Below the pieces are notes generated by a model, which saw only the letters and a list, made by a program, of their open reading frames with translations, was not told the origin of the DNA and searched no databases. A DNA stretch of 64,000 bases from Symsagittifera roscoffensis (Eukaryota; Xenacoelomorpha; Acoela; Convolutidae): positions 15,474,660 through 15,538,659 of the forward strand of contig NC_087069.1 of NCBI RefSeq assembly GCF_963678635.1. The letters are read 5' to 3'. Position 1 is the stretch's first letter. Each line of letters opens with the position of its first letter. Below, piece by piece: positions 11,001-23,119 of this stretch. The position numbers and the translations under genes are program-made.

Positions 11001-14000
11001 TGTCCCAACACTTGAGTGGTATGTCTTGGGACAGTGCGAGAAGGTCTTGGGACAGCGCGAAGTGTGCCAACACTTGAGTGGTAGGTCTTGGGACAGTGCG
11101 AAGTGTTCCAACACTTGAGTAAGAGGTCTTGGGACAGTGCGAAGTGTCCCAACACTTGAGTGGTAGGTCTTGGAACAGTGCGAGTAGATCATGGGACAGC
11201 GCGAAGTGTCCCAACACTTGAGTGGTAGGTCTTGGGACAGTGCGATGTGTCCCAACACTTGAGCAAGAGGTCTTGGGACAGTGCGAAGTGTCCCAACACT
11301 TGAGTAAGAGGTCTTGTGACATTGCGAAGTGTCCCAACACTTGAGTCGAAGGCCTTGGGACAGTGTGAAGTGTCCCAACACTTGGTCGAAGGGTATTGGG
11401 ATAGTGCGAGGTGTCCCAACACTGGAGTGTGAGGTCTTGGGAAAGTACCAGGTGTCCCAACACTAGGTCTTGGGACATTACGAAGTGTCCCAATACTAGG
11501 AGAAAAGATCTTGGGACAGTGTGAAGTGTACCAACACTTGGTCGAAGGGTCTTGGGACAGTGCGAGGTGTCCCAACACTGGAGTGTGAGGTCTTGGGACA
11601 GTACCACGTGTCCCAACACTAGCTCTTGGGACAGAACGACGTGTCCCAACACTAGGACGAAAGGTCTTGGGATAGTGTGAAGTGTCCCAACACTTGAGTT
11701 AAAGCACAAAAACTCAGTCAGAACAATCAAAAAAGCAGCCAAAAGTCCACTCTATTAAGATTACGACTGGAATAATTTTTTTTCTTTAAAGAGTTGGGAC
11801 AGTGCGAGGAGGTCTTGGGACAGTGCGAAGTGTCCCAACACTTGAGCGAGGAGGTCTTGGGACGGTGCGAAGCGTCCCAACACTTGAGTGGGGGGTCTTG
11901 TGACAGTGCGAAGTGTCCCAACACTTGAGTAAGAGGTCTTGGGACAGTGCGAAGTGTCCCAACACTTGAGTAAGAGGTCTTGGGACAGTGCGAAGTGGTA
12001 GGTCTTGGGAAAGTGCGAGAAAGTCTTGGGACAGCGTGAAGTGTCCCAACACTTGAGTGGTATGTCTTGGGACAGTGCGAGAAGGTCTTGGGACAGCGCG
12101 AAGTGTGCCAACACTTGAGTAAGAGGTCTTGGGACAGTGCGAAGTGTTCCAACACTTGAGTAAGAGGTCTTGGGACAGTGCGAAGTGTCCCAACATTTGA
12201 GTAGGAGGTCTTGAGACAGTGCAAAGTGTCCCAACACTTAAGTGGTAGATCTTGGGACAGTGCGAGAAGGTCTTGGGACAGCGCGAAGTGTCCCAACACT
12301 TGAGTGGTAGGTCTTGGGACAGTACCAGGTGTCCCAACACTAGGTCTTGGGACATTACGAAGTGTCCCAAGACTAGAAGAAAAGATCTTGGGACAGTGTG
12401 AAGTGTCCCAACACTTGGTCGAAGGGTCTTGGGACAGTGCGAGGTGTCCCAACACTGTAGTGTGAGGTCTTGGGACAGTACCAGGTGTCCCAACACTATG
12501 TCTTGGGACATTACGAAGTGTCCCAACACTAGGAAGAAAGATCTTGGGACAATGTGAAGTGTCCCAAAACTTGGTCAAAGGGTCTTGGGACAGTGCGAGG
12601 TGTCCCAACACTGGAGTGTGAGGTCTTGGGACAGTACCAGGTGTCCCAACACTAGGTCTTGGGACATTACGAAGTGTCCCAATACTAGGAGAAAAGATCT
12701 TGGGACAAGGTGAAGTGTCCCAACACTTGGTCGAAGGGTCTTGGGACAGTGCGAGGTGTCCCAACACTGTAGTGTGAGGTCTTGGGACAGTACCAGGTGT
12801 CCCAACACTATGTCTTGGGACATTACGAAGTGTCCCAACACTAGGAAGAAAGATCTTGGGACAATGTGAAGTGTCCCAAAACTTGGTCAAAGGGTCTTGG
12901 GACAGTGCGAGGTGTCCCAACACTGGAGTGTGAGGTCTTGGGACAGTACCAGGTGTCCCAACACTAGGTCTTGGGACATTACGAAGTGTCCCAATACTAG
13001 GAGAAAAGATCTTGGGACAGTGTGAAGTGTACCAACACTAGGACGAAAGGTCTTGGGATAGTGTGAAGTGTCCCAACACTTGAGTTAAAGCACAAAGACT
13101 CAGTCCGAACAATCAAAAAAGCAGCCAAAAGTCCACTCTATTAAGATTACGACTGGAATACTTTTTTTTCTTAGGAGAGTTGGGACAGTGCGACGAGGTC
13201 TTGGGACAGTGCGAAGTGTCCCAACACTTGAGCGAGGAGGTCTTGGGACGGTGCGAAGCGTCCCAACACTTGAGTGGGGTGTCTTGTGACAGTGCGAAGT
13301 GTCCCAACACTTGAGTAAGAGGTATTGGGACAGTGCGAAGTGTCCCAACACTTGAGTAAGAGGTCTTGGGACAGTGCGAAGTGTCCCAACACTTGAGTAG
13401 GAGGTCTTGGGACAATGCAAAGTGTCCCAACACTTAAGTGGTAGATCTTGGGACAGTGCGAGAAGGTCTTGGGACAGCGCGAAGTGTCCCAACACTTGAG
13501 TGGTAGGTCTTGGGACAGTTCGAAGTGTTCCAACACTTGAGTAAGAGGTCTTGGGACAGTGTGAAGTGTCCCAACACTTGAATAAGAGGTCTTGGGACAG
13601 TGCGAAGTGTCCCAAAACTTGAGTCGTAGTTCTTGGGACAGTGTGAAGTGTCCCAACACTTGGTCGAAGGGTCTTGGGACAGTGCGAGGTATCCCAACAC
13701 TGGAGTGTGAGGTCTTGGGACAGTACCAGGTGTCCCAACACTATGTCTTGGGACATTACGAAGTGTCCCAACACTAGGAGAAAGATCTTGGGACAATGTG
13801 AAGTGTCCCAACACTTGGTCAAAGGGTCTTGGGACAGTGCGAGGTGTCCCAAAACTGGAGTGCGAGGCCTTGGGACAGTACCAGGTGTCCCAACACCAGG
13901 TCTTGGGACAGTACGACGTGTCCCAACACTAGGACGAAAGGTCTTGGGATAGTGTGAAGTGTTCCAACACTTGATTTAAAGCACAAAGACTCATTCACAA

Positions 14001-14075
14001 CAATCAAAAAAGCAGCCAAAAGTCCACTCTATTAAGATTACGACTCGAATGATTTTTTTTCTCGAGAGAGTTAGG
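8041..14075. repeat. Tandem array of a 41-bp hairpin-forming repeat in higher-order blocks
   Basis: The basic unit is about 41 bp, with the core cttgggacagtgcgaagtgt followed by cccaacacttgagt. Each unit contains the inverted repeat TTGGGACA / TGTCCCAA around an 8-nt loop. Roughly 130 units are present by length. A unique ~95-bp spacer with gcacaaagactcagtcagaa and an A/T-rich tail recurs at about 8995, 10005, 10660, 11695, 13080 and 13975, dividing the array into higher-order blocks of ~670 to ~1,390 bp. Minus-strand frames stay open in all three phases because three 41-bp units make 41 codons and the unit lacks stops in each phase. I see no protein here. The array lies between the primer-binding site and gag of element 1 and is absent from element 2. 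Confidence 0.9.
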
Positions 14076-14156
14076 AAAACTTTTAAGATTTTTTTCCTTA
14101 GAATATAAACTTGTAAATATTAAAATTGTAAATTAAGAAAATTGTAAATAAAGATC

Positions 14157-16564
14157 ATGAGGCAAAGTAGGGTACCGATAGCAGACAAAAAGGTACTAGA
14201 GTCAAAGAAAAATCATAACCCGTCGCAAAGGGGAGCGACACTATCGGATCCGAAAGTAATGAGAAGAACTTTTCAGTGAGCATGGTCAACACAGGAAGCG
14301 CAAAGGAAAATAAGTCAAAAGTAAGCGCTACGGTACCTGCTATAGAAATCGATCTTGAGACACCAGATCAGAGTGTTGATGAGGTGGAAAGATAAACTAC
14401 GGAATCAACACCAATGCCGAATGCAGAAGAACAAGAAAAGAAGACGATACTGTAGAGGATACAACAAGCAACACGCCGGAAACGATAAAAGATGATTCTC
14501 AAACAAAAGCAACGTTGTTCACAGAGAAGATTGCAATGATGGTCGGAATGAAACCAAAAGAGAAGGAGGAGGTAGTTACAACGACCGAGAAATGCAAAAC
14601 ATTTGGAACAGTTCTGCAACAACAACAGAGACCAATCAAAACGATGAGCAGATCGAACCTGGGGCAACAGCTAACCATGGGGCAACAGCTAACCATGAAA
14701 AGACAGTTTCACTTGAGCTGGGCGACTTGATGGCAAAGTTGGAGTTAATCGACAAAAAAATGAAGTGCAGTGAAGAGGATCGACAAATGCTAAAAAAGGA
14801 AATACGATATAACAAGAAGGAGAACCTAGACAATTGTTTCAACCTTGCGAGGGCGACGGAAGAAAAACTAGAGCAGATGTCAGACAAGGTAGATACTACC
14901 GACAAAGAGCGAGAGAAAAATATCAAAAAGGACATGCAAGAAATGAAGCAACGGTAGGACACTGTGAACACGAGAATAGACACAATGAGCAAAGACCAAG
15001 CTGAAAGTTCATGTGCCAAACTGGATGCTCTCTTGAGAAACTCTACAGCACAATACAAGCTGGTAACAGATCGAACGCAAGGCAACAGAGTCGATTTTAT
15101 AGAACCACAACGGAACAAACGGGAGTCCACACCGTTACCCCGGAGAGCAGCGAGCATAGGGTCAGGGGGCCAAGACAATTATGAAGGGTGGAACCTCAAA
15201 CTCGACAAAGGGGCCTTGGACTCCACAACGAGCACTAATGTAGGACCCGATGCCATGACGCGGGCTAACACCTGGGAAATGATGAATAGGACACTGGAAG
15301 CGTTCGCTACAAGGAACACTGACTCGAGTGAAAGAGGAGGTGGCAAATCCAGGAAAACCTTCAAGAAACCAAAAGAGTTTACAGATGACTCAGATGGATG
15401 AATCGACACATGGGTAGAAGTCATGAGGCTACACTTGGAGCAATACAACTTGAATGACGAAAGGCAGGCCTAACGGCAATACTGAGCAACCTAGAGGGCA
15501 CAGCGTTAAAATTTAAAGTTGAAAAGAAGGAAGAGGAACGTGATACTGCGGACAAGATCCTCGAGATATTGTTGAACCGATTCGGATCAGGAATGAAGGG
15601 CCACCAAGCTATGATGATGTTTGAAAAAAGAAGACAGAGGGACGATGAATCGAACGATCGATTCCTGGATGATCTTGAGAGCATCGCCTCGAAATTCATC
15701 GATTGGTTAAAAAGTGACGACTTAAGAACAATATTGGCAACGTACTATAAATTTTCAAAGGATAATGCACCAACTCCGGAAGAGATGAGACAAAAGTCGA
15801 GGGAGTTCATATTGATGAAACCGAATATGTTCACGTACTCAGAGAACAGGAACATGCAAGGGGGAAGTCAACCACAAAGCTCGTCGTGGTAGAAGCCTAG
15901 AGATGATATGGACAAACGTAGGTCATGCGCATACTGCGGAACAGCGGATCATCATGTAGCGGATTGCACGACATACAAGAAAGGCATGCAGAGTCTGGGA
16001 TATGCGCCGGATGAAGAGGATATGAACCACACGGAGGAGCATGAGTTCTATAGTGGCTTAATCATCAAGATAGGTGCGAGGTGCTTTTTCTGCAATCAAG
16101 AAGGCCATTTCAGGATGGACTGTCCGTTGTTTTGGGAGGCGGTGAAGAGCCAAAATTACCCCAAACACAAGCTAGCAGTGGCTGCGGTACAGAACACGAG
16201 GAATAGGCAAGCCAAATTTGACATGAAAAACACGGAGGCACCGAGTGCAGAACTATCGACAAAAACAGTGAAAGCTGTAACGCAAGTCAAAAAGGCCATA
16301 GAAGCTGAAGCCAGGAATTCTCTGGGAATAAACTATGAGAAAGCAGCTGCGGAGGCTATCAATAAAGTGAAACAAGACTTGGCGACGGAAGAGATCGAGC
16401 AACGACTGATGCAGGAAATTGAAAGGCAGAAGTTGAATGAGACATTATGCAGGACGGTTCCAGTGCCAGAGTCCAAAGAGGGCACGACAAGGAGTGGAAA
16501 TTGCAATACTCTAAAAATGGTGACGGGAAAACCATTCGGCATAACAAAATTTGGAGCCAAATAA
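14157..16564 (+). pseudogene. gag: gag of giant element 1, broken
   Basis: Gag forms the retrotransposon's cytoplasmic particle. The likely start is the ATG at 14157, like the ATG at 35224 in element 2 (both begin M, basic residue, Q/R). Frame changes and stops follow within 40 codons and again around 14395, 14455, 14957 and 15401. A charged coiled-coil-like region lies at about 14736-14950. The segment at 15569-15892 has the gag signature FEKRRQRDDES..FLDDLE but lacks ~18 residues present in element 2. Two CCHC knuckles are intact: CAYCGTADHHVADC (near 15929) and CFFCNQEGHFRMDC (near 16082). The frame holding the knuckles continues into the pre-protease region, so gag and pol may originally have been one reading frame. 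Confidence 0.85.
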
Positions 16565-19500
16565 TGTCGATAATTACAGTGGGAGGTCAAGAAGTAACGA
16601 GAAATTTGAGTGAACCGAGCAATCAGACGATAATGCACGTTGATGTGTACGAAGATTACTTAAGTACAATAAGTCCGCAGACAACTTCTAGAGCCCTGAG
16701 GGCACTACTCACAAGGGGTGGCAGCAAGTCAGTACGCGTCGAAAATAGGTACACGGCAGCCTATGGTCCACATGAGGTGATGTTAAACATAGACGGAATA
16801 AACTTCTACACAAAGACTATGATAACATGTGACGAAGACCTCGCCGGACAGATCTACGTGGGTAAAGAAGAACTGAAAATGAGATCGATTGGACACTGCG
16901 CCATGTTGGAAGAAGATGCAATGCAAATCGGAACGGAAGCAGAGGTATCAGCACACGTACTTGACATAAGCGGCAAGAAGACTCAATTGCGCGGGTTACT
17001 GGACACGGGAGCGGTCTTGAGCGTTATACCAATCAAAACTTGGAGTGAATGGGCTTCGACAAAGGCGATTTGATAGACTCGAGAATACGGCTGTCAGCTG
17101 CAAATAAAGGGGCACTGCGGGTACTTGGCAGGACACCAATACTAGCCCTAAACTTCGGGGAACGCAACCTGTGGATGAGCTTTCTTGTGGTAGAGAACCT
17201 AGATGAGTCCGACCAACTCATTTTAGGCAGAGACTTCATAAGAAGTTTCGAGGTAATAGTTGATCTAAACAATGCCATGTTCAGGGTTCGGAACCCGGAA
17301 AGGAAGTACATAATTAAACCGGTAAGTTTAATAAAGGCGAATGAGAATAAAGCACCGGTGTTCTTGAGTAGGAGGGTAAGGCTGAAAGCGAACGAAGCGG
17401 CAATTGTAAGCTTGCGGATGAAAAATTATAATGAACAAAGTGACAACAAGCAAGTTTGCATAATCCCAAATCCAAATAGTCAAAGTGCTGCTATTTTAGG
17501 AAGATCCTGCTCGATAACCAAGAGCGGCCTCTGCGTCAGTGTCTTGTTGAAAACTCTTGGTATACCCATCACAATCCATAGGGGAGGAAATTGGGATACG
17601 CTCTACCCGTGAAAACTCGATATGAATTGACTGAAAATGCAAAAGAGAATGAAGTTCTTGATTGTCCCAATCATAGGGAAAAGATTTGTATCTTTACCAG
17701 AAAAAGGGCACTTGAGGGGCAAGGTGACGGACAAACAGCTCGAAGCCATCAGGGACGTACTAGAGCGGAATGAGGACGTTTTTTCGAAACATAAGGCAGA
17801 CATTGGATGTTGTAATTTTGTTGAACACGAGATAGAGCTTGAAGAGTCGGCGGTACCGCACAGGCAGGGGACGAGGCGTATGAGCCCTAACAAATCGGAT
17901 GCATGTAGGAAAGAGATAGAAACTTTAGTAGAGTATGATATGATAGAACCATCCAAATCACCGTGGGCGTGTGGATTAGTGATGGCTACGAAGAAAGGCG
18001 ACCAACCGAGGGTTTGTTGTGACTTTTGATATCTGAACTGCGTCACGGTGAAGGATGACTATCCCATACCTAGAATTGATGAGAGCCTCTCGAAGTTAGG
18101 GGACGCAAAATTCTTTACAACTCTTGATTTAGGATCAGCTTTTTGGCAGGTTCCACTGAGGAAGCAAGGTAGGGACAAAAGAGGGTTTGCTTGTGAGCTG
18201 GGGCTGTTTCAATGGAAAAAGATGCCCTATGGTCTTTGCAACGCCACGGCTACGTTTCAACGATTGGTGGCACACGCACTGGTAGGTGTAACGAAGAAAT
18301 ACGGCAACTTGCTGATGTGCTACGTGGACGACGTGGTAATAGCGACACCTACACTAGACGACCACATCGAGCGACTAGACTAGGTGTTGGCCTGCATGAA
18401 GAGATTGGGACTAAAATGCAAAACATCAACGTGCGAGATACTCAAGGACTCGATTAAATACCTGGGGAGGATGGTTGATAGACTTGGCATTAGACCAGAC
18501 CCAGATGCAGTAGAAGCGGTTCTGACCTGGAAATCACCAAAAATGGAACATCAACTGATGAGGTTCTTGCGTTTTGCGAATTATTACAGGGAATTCATTA
18601 AGGGCTATGCGGACATAGTGTACCCGATGCAACAACTCATGAGTCACATAGGCAGGAAATTCACGTGGAACAAAATGCAGCAGAAAAGTCATTCCAAAGA
18701 ATAAAGATGGAGTTGTGTGAAGCACCGGTGCTAGGTATGCCAACGGAAAAAGGAATGTACGTGCGGAACACGGATGCTTCGGTAGTAGCGATTTCTGGCA
18801 TTCTCCATCAAGAGCAGGAATGGAACGGGTAGATAGTCTTGAGACCGATAGCATACGGGAGTAAAGTCTTGAGTGATACGGAGATGAAATACGGGCGCCT
18901 AAAGCTGAGATATTTGCGGTAGTTACCTTTGTCGAAAAATACAGGGCATACCTAGGTAGCGAGCCATTCAAATTACGGGTCGACAATAGAGCACTCAGCT
19001 GGCTGAAAACGTACTCAAGGGATCAGAGCTACATTGGGAGATGTATAGTTTGCCTGGATGGATACAACATGATAATTGAACACAGGACAAAGGAAAAACA
19101 TCAAAATGCCGATAGCTTGAGTAAGAAGACGGAGTTCTACGAGAGACAGGAGCAGAAAGAGGCAGATAGGCCAGATATCAAAGATGGCGTCTCCTTCATG
19201 GATAAGTAAAAGTACGATAGCCTTCCACTCTCGAGGTGGCTCGACAAGTCTGGTAAACCTATAGAAGGTCATCCCGAGTTACCAGAGGAGCGTCCAGAGA
19301 AAACAATTTTGAAAAGAAACCGAAGGATGCCAATGGAGGTAATGACTCAAGTCGAAAATAGTGAGGGAAACACTCAAGGCAAAAGGCTATGATCTCAATC
19401 AAGTAGAAACTAGAAGAGCAGAGATAGGCGAAGACTTGAGGAAATTACTTGAGAAACTGGCAGACAATAAACCGGTAGTCCGGAAAAAAGACGAAGTTGA

Positions 19501-21500
19501 ACCAGAAGTCACGATATTGGGAAGAAATGATGCAGATGTTAGTGAAGACTCCTTGAAAGAAAAACAACCTGGCGGAAAAGAAGTTGTGCAGTCATTAGTT
19601 GAAAAAATCCCTGAAGAGATACTAAAGTGGACTATGGTGAGAAAGAAAAAAATGGCATTTAGGGAGGAGGCTGAACACCTTGGATTGGGTCAAGAGTCCG
19701 GGGAGTGGTCCACTGCAGAAGAAGATGCTCAAGAGGAGAGATTTTCCGGGGAGTGCGAAGAATGGGATGAAGACTCAGAGCAGAGAAGAGCAACGATGAC
19801 CAAGATAGTCTATGCATGAGCCAAGATAGTCTATGCAGAAGATGAGGCAACGCGACAGGGAGCTACAAACTGACCCATTGTCAGGAACGTACAATTTGGA
19901 TCAGCAGCAGGTGTGCGGAGGTGAAGAACCTGAGAAAATTGCAGTAACAAGGAAACCATTCAGGGAGCTATCGTGCAATTCAAATGTCAGAACAAACCTG
20001 GTGCCAGAAGATGACAGGAAAATCTTGAGGAGGATAGTTTGCGTCAAGCTGAAAGACGACATCCACAGTCCCGGAGAATTGAAAGGTCAGATTATGGCAT
20101 TGAAGGAACACATCAAGGCGAGATACAGGCTATCGGATCTGATACGAGCCCAGAAGAATGACAAGATGACGAGCAACCTCTCCAAATGGATCCGGACGGG
20201 AGTCAAAGAGAAAGAGGATCTGGAGGAAGACAGCTACAAGATCTTGAGCCAGTTCTGCAAGGAGAGAAAAAATTTAATCTATCACAGAGCTGATGGGGTG
20301 GTAGCATGCAAGAGAAAGGACGAGGAGAAGATACTACACAAGAATAACCTCATCATACTACCAGAGTTGTACCAGACTGAAGTGTTATTCAGATCGCACG
20401 ATCAAATGGGACATCAGGGGACAGACAAGGTGCAACAGAGAATACTACACAGGTATGATTGGCCGGGGTTAATGAAGGCTTGCGAGAGATGGGTGAACGC
20501 ATGCCTGGCATGCTTACAAGTGAAAGATCCAAGGAAGATGAAGTTCCCATCAAGTCCATAGAAAGCTCGGAGTTTAACGAGGTCGTGCAGATAGACCATC
20601 AGAAGATCTGCATGACAGAATGGGGATACAACCAAATATTGGTCACAATAGACCACTTTACGAAGTTGGCGGAAGCGGTGCCATGTCACACAGCCTCAGC
20701 GGAGGAGAATTGTGACCACTTCATAACACATTGGATATCACGATATGGTTGTCCGATGACATTCCAGTCGGACAACAGGAAAGCCTTCGTGGGTGACCTG
20801 ACAAAAGAATTGATGAGGAGATCGCACATTGCTCAAGCACACTCAACGACTTACCAGCCTCAGACTAACGCGTTAGTGGAGAGACAGAACAGAACGTTGG
20901 TAAACATGCTGAGGGTGTATTGCTCCAGATACATGACAGACTGGGATAAATATCTGCCGCAAGAGGTAGGGGCGCACAACAGCACGCAACACTCAACAAC
21001 AGGAATCAGGCTCTTCATGATGTTGACGGGCAGGGAGAGAGCAATGCCCCTAACAATCTTTTATCCGGAATACCAAGGGAAAAAAGCGTCGCCTCAGGCT
21101 TATGTGAAAGAAGCTGTCAAAAGACAACAGGAACTAAACGAGCTCTGCAGGAGGAATAAGGCGCAAGCACAAATGAGGCAGCAAAAAAGTACGAAGAGAA
21201 AATACATCAGGCGAAACCGTATAAGGTGGGACAATATGTGTGGGTGCTCCAGAACCTTTTACCTCCAAAGGGGACAAAGAAATTACTAACGAAATGGCGA
21301 GGACCGTTCATGATAACGGAAGTACACCAACAGGGACGGTTTTACCGCTTGAGTACGGGTGGCAGCGCATTATGAAAATCTGAAACCTCATGTCCCATAT
21401 CCGGAAAACTGGTGCGTACCGCAGAATATGGAGGGACTCGAGTACCTATTGGTAGAGCCAGCATGCGAAGTGAACGAAAAAGGCACCAGATAAACGAATG
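16565..21500 (+). pseudogene. pol: pol of giant element 1 (protease, RT, RNase H, integrase), broken
   Basis: Domain order is retropepsin (LLDTGAVLSVIPIKTW near 17000; LGRDFIRSF near 17240), reverse transcriptase with YVDD at 18321-18332, RNase H at about 18760-19140 (TDAS, NADSLSKK), an acidic spacer at about 19200-19820, integrase with an HHCC zinc module at about 20390-20520, the DDE core at about 20580-20890 and a GPF module (KWRGPF near 21300). A retropepsin-like segment with LLTRGG instead of LLDTG precedes the true protease. Frameshifts or stops occur near 16560, 17050, 17615, 18029, 18381, 18700, 18830, 19207, 19360, 19818 and 20560. The integrase motif FQSDN keeps its catalytic aspartate here. 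Non-functional. Confidence 0.9.
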
Positions 21501-22698
21501 ATGGCAACGAAGGCTTGAGCATAGATGATAACGAAAAGATAGATGCAGACTCAAATGCGGAATACTTTCCAGAGGAAGACTGGAATGATCCAGTGCAGAA
21601 CGAGGTGCCAAAGTGGACAGAACCAGACTTGCCGAGAACAGCAGGAACAGGGAGTGGCAATCGCAAGCGGACAGGCATGAGATACAACAGGTACGGGGAT
21701 GACTTCTTGATTGACTAGATACAACCTGATGAGTTAGGCGAAGAGTTACTGAGCGTGGGCAAACTGGTAGCCGATGATGAATGGGAAATCATCAACGACA
21801 GCGAACAATACCCGCAAGAGGACTACTCCACACCACAACAAGAAAATGATCTGGAGCAGAGCGAGATAGAAAGGAGGGAAAACATAAACTTGAGGATACT
21901 GGAATGGATGCGTGACCTCAAGAACGAAGAAGATGAAGTGCAAAGCGTCCAGAAGTTCGACTTGTCAGTGGGAAAGCACTTGAAAATGAAAAACCCGCTC
22001 TCCGGCTGGACAGCAACTGACAGGCCGCTTGAGGTACCGCCAGAAATTTTAGACTCAGCATCATCCGTGGGGATGTCGATAAATATTTTTGTCTGGGAAA
22101 TGTGGGTAGGACTTACCCACACCGAAAGTTTGATGATAAAGAAGCTCAGAGAGAAGTGAGAGAGGCCAACGGGCTGGAATTGGATAAGAAGGAGGCTGAG
22201 CCTACCATAGGGCAAAATTTAAAGACAAATCTGAAATACCCAATGAATATCCGGAGAACATCCTGATCACGGACAGCGACTTCATCTTGTCAGACAGGAC
22301 AAGCGCGATCTGCATACTGGCGGACATGAGCTTCAAATCGAAACTAGAGGCCGACTTGAAGAGAGAATATCAGAATGTTGAGTTCCTATTTAGGCAGAGG
22401 CCAGGGTTGGTAGGAATGGCTGCGCCTACTCCCTCAGTTTCACAAGTTCCGGGCAAATATATGTGCTTCTTGGTAACAAGGGTCAATGAAAGGAACACGA
22501 TAGACCCCGAAAACGTGATATTCGAGGCTGAGGGAATTCATGGTCGAAATAGGGATAATGGAGGTCTCAATGCCGGTCTATGACCCAAACAGGGGCAAGT
22601 TGAACCCTAGGGAATTATACGCCATCCTACACGTGGTCTTTGCAGAAACGGAGATAACGGTACATCTGCACAAGAAGTACTATTTGAGTATCGCCTGA
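21501..22698 (+). pseudogene. Post-integrase acidic region and macro-like domain, element 1, broken
   Basis: Downstream of integrase the frame continues through an acidic region (ESSxEDW-type sequence, many D/E) to a ~150-residue domain from about 22245 to the TGA at 22696-22698. This domain aligns with 44125-44576 of element 2: ITDSDFIL, AD....L.AD.KREY.N.EF, CFLVT and VYDPNR.KL.PRELYA. The order resembles small macro domains of the OARD1/Poa1 type, which bind ADP-ribose, with a central LITK-like strand followed by a phosphate-binding loop. Here that loop reads SMPVYDPNRGKL and lacks the usual glycines. Frameshifts near 22158 and 22545. Domain assignment is by eye. Confidence 0.55.
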
Positions 22699-23119
22699 GT
22701 TTCGGGCGGACATGGAGGTCTCGAACTGGGTCAAAGGGGCGCAAAGCAAGTATATGGATTTTAACGCATTTGGCATGACAATTAATTTTTAGAAGAATCA
22801 ACGGTGTTAAAACATGAAATGAATCTGCATGCTAATTAGAATTTCTAATTGAAATATTTTAGTGAAGTAGTTGGTGGGATAATGTTTTAAACACAAAAAA
22901 TGAGGGATGGCTTAGGTTAGGAACAGAACATCTTGGTCTAAAAATGGGTTTTATTTTCAGATTGATTTGTAAGATTGAACTGACACCCAAGCCACACTCA
23001 CTCAACGAAAAGAAAGAGATCTTGAGCAAGTTCTCTATCAGCAGTCTCAGACGGTATTCAAGTTTAACTGACAAGGTATTCTCAAGTTTAACTGGTAAGG
23101 TTTTCTCAAGTTGGTGACG
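22699..23119 (+). other. Gap between pol block and second coding block, element 1
   Basis: About 420 nt without a gene. It holds gaagtagttggtgggataat at 22864, which recurs at 30085, and an acceptor-like tract ttttattttcag ending at 22960, ~160 nt before the ATG of the second block. The word gatttgtaagattga is shared with the 3' untranslated region of element 2 (near 54510). Confidence 0.5.
22949..22960 (+). promoter_or_regulatory. Candidate splice acceptor before the second coding block, element 1
   Basis: ttttattttcag is a strong 3' splice-site consensus placed between pol and the second block. Splicing to it would make an env-like subgenomic RNA. Inference only. Confidence 0.35.

Noticed and set aside
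7938..14019. Long minus-strand reading frames (up to ~400 codons) with repeats such as CWDTSHCPKT and VLGHFALSQD
   Set aside because: They exist in all three minus-strand phases at once and repeat every 41 codons, which is three 41-bp units. This is a stop-poor satellite and no protein.
14636..15178. 180-codon minus-strand frame
   Set aside because: Antisense shadow of the gag coiled-coil region.
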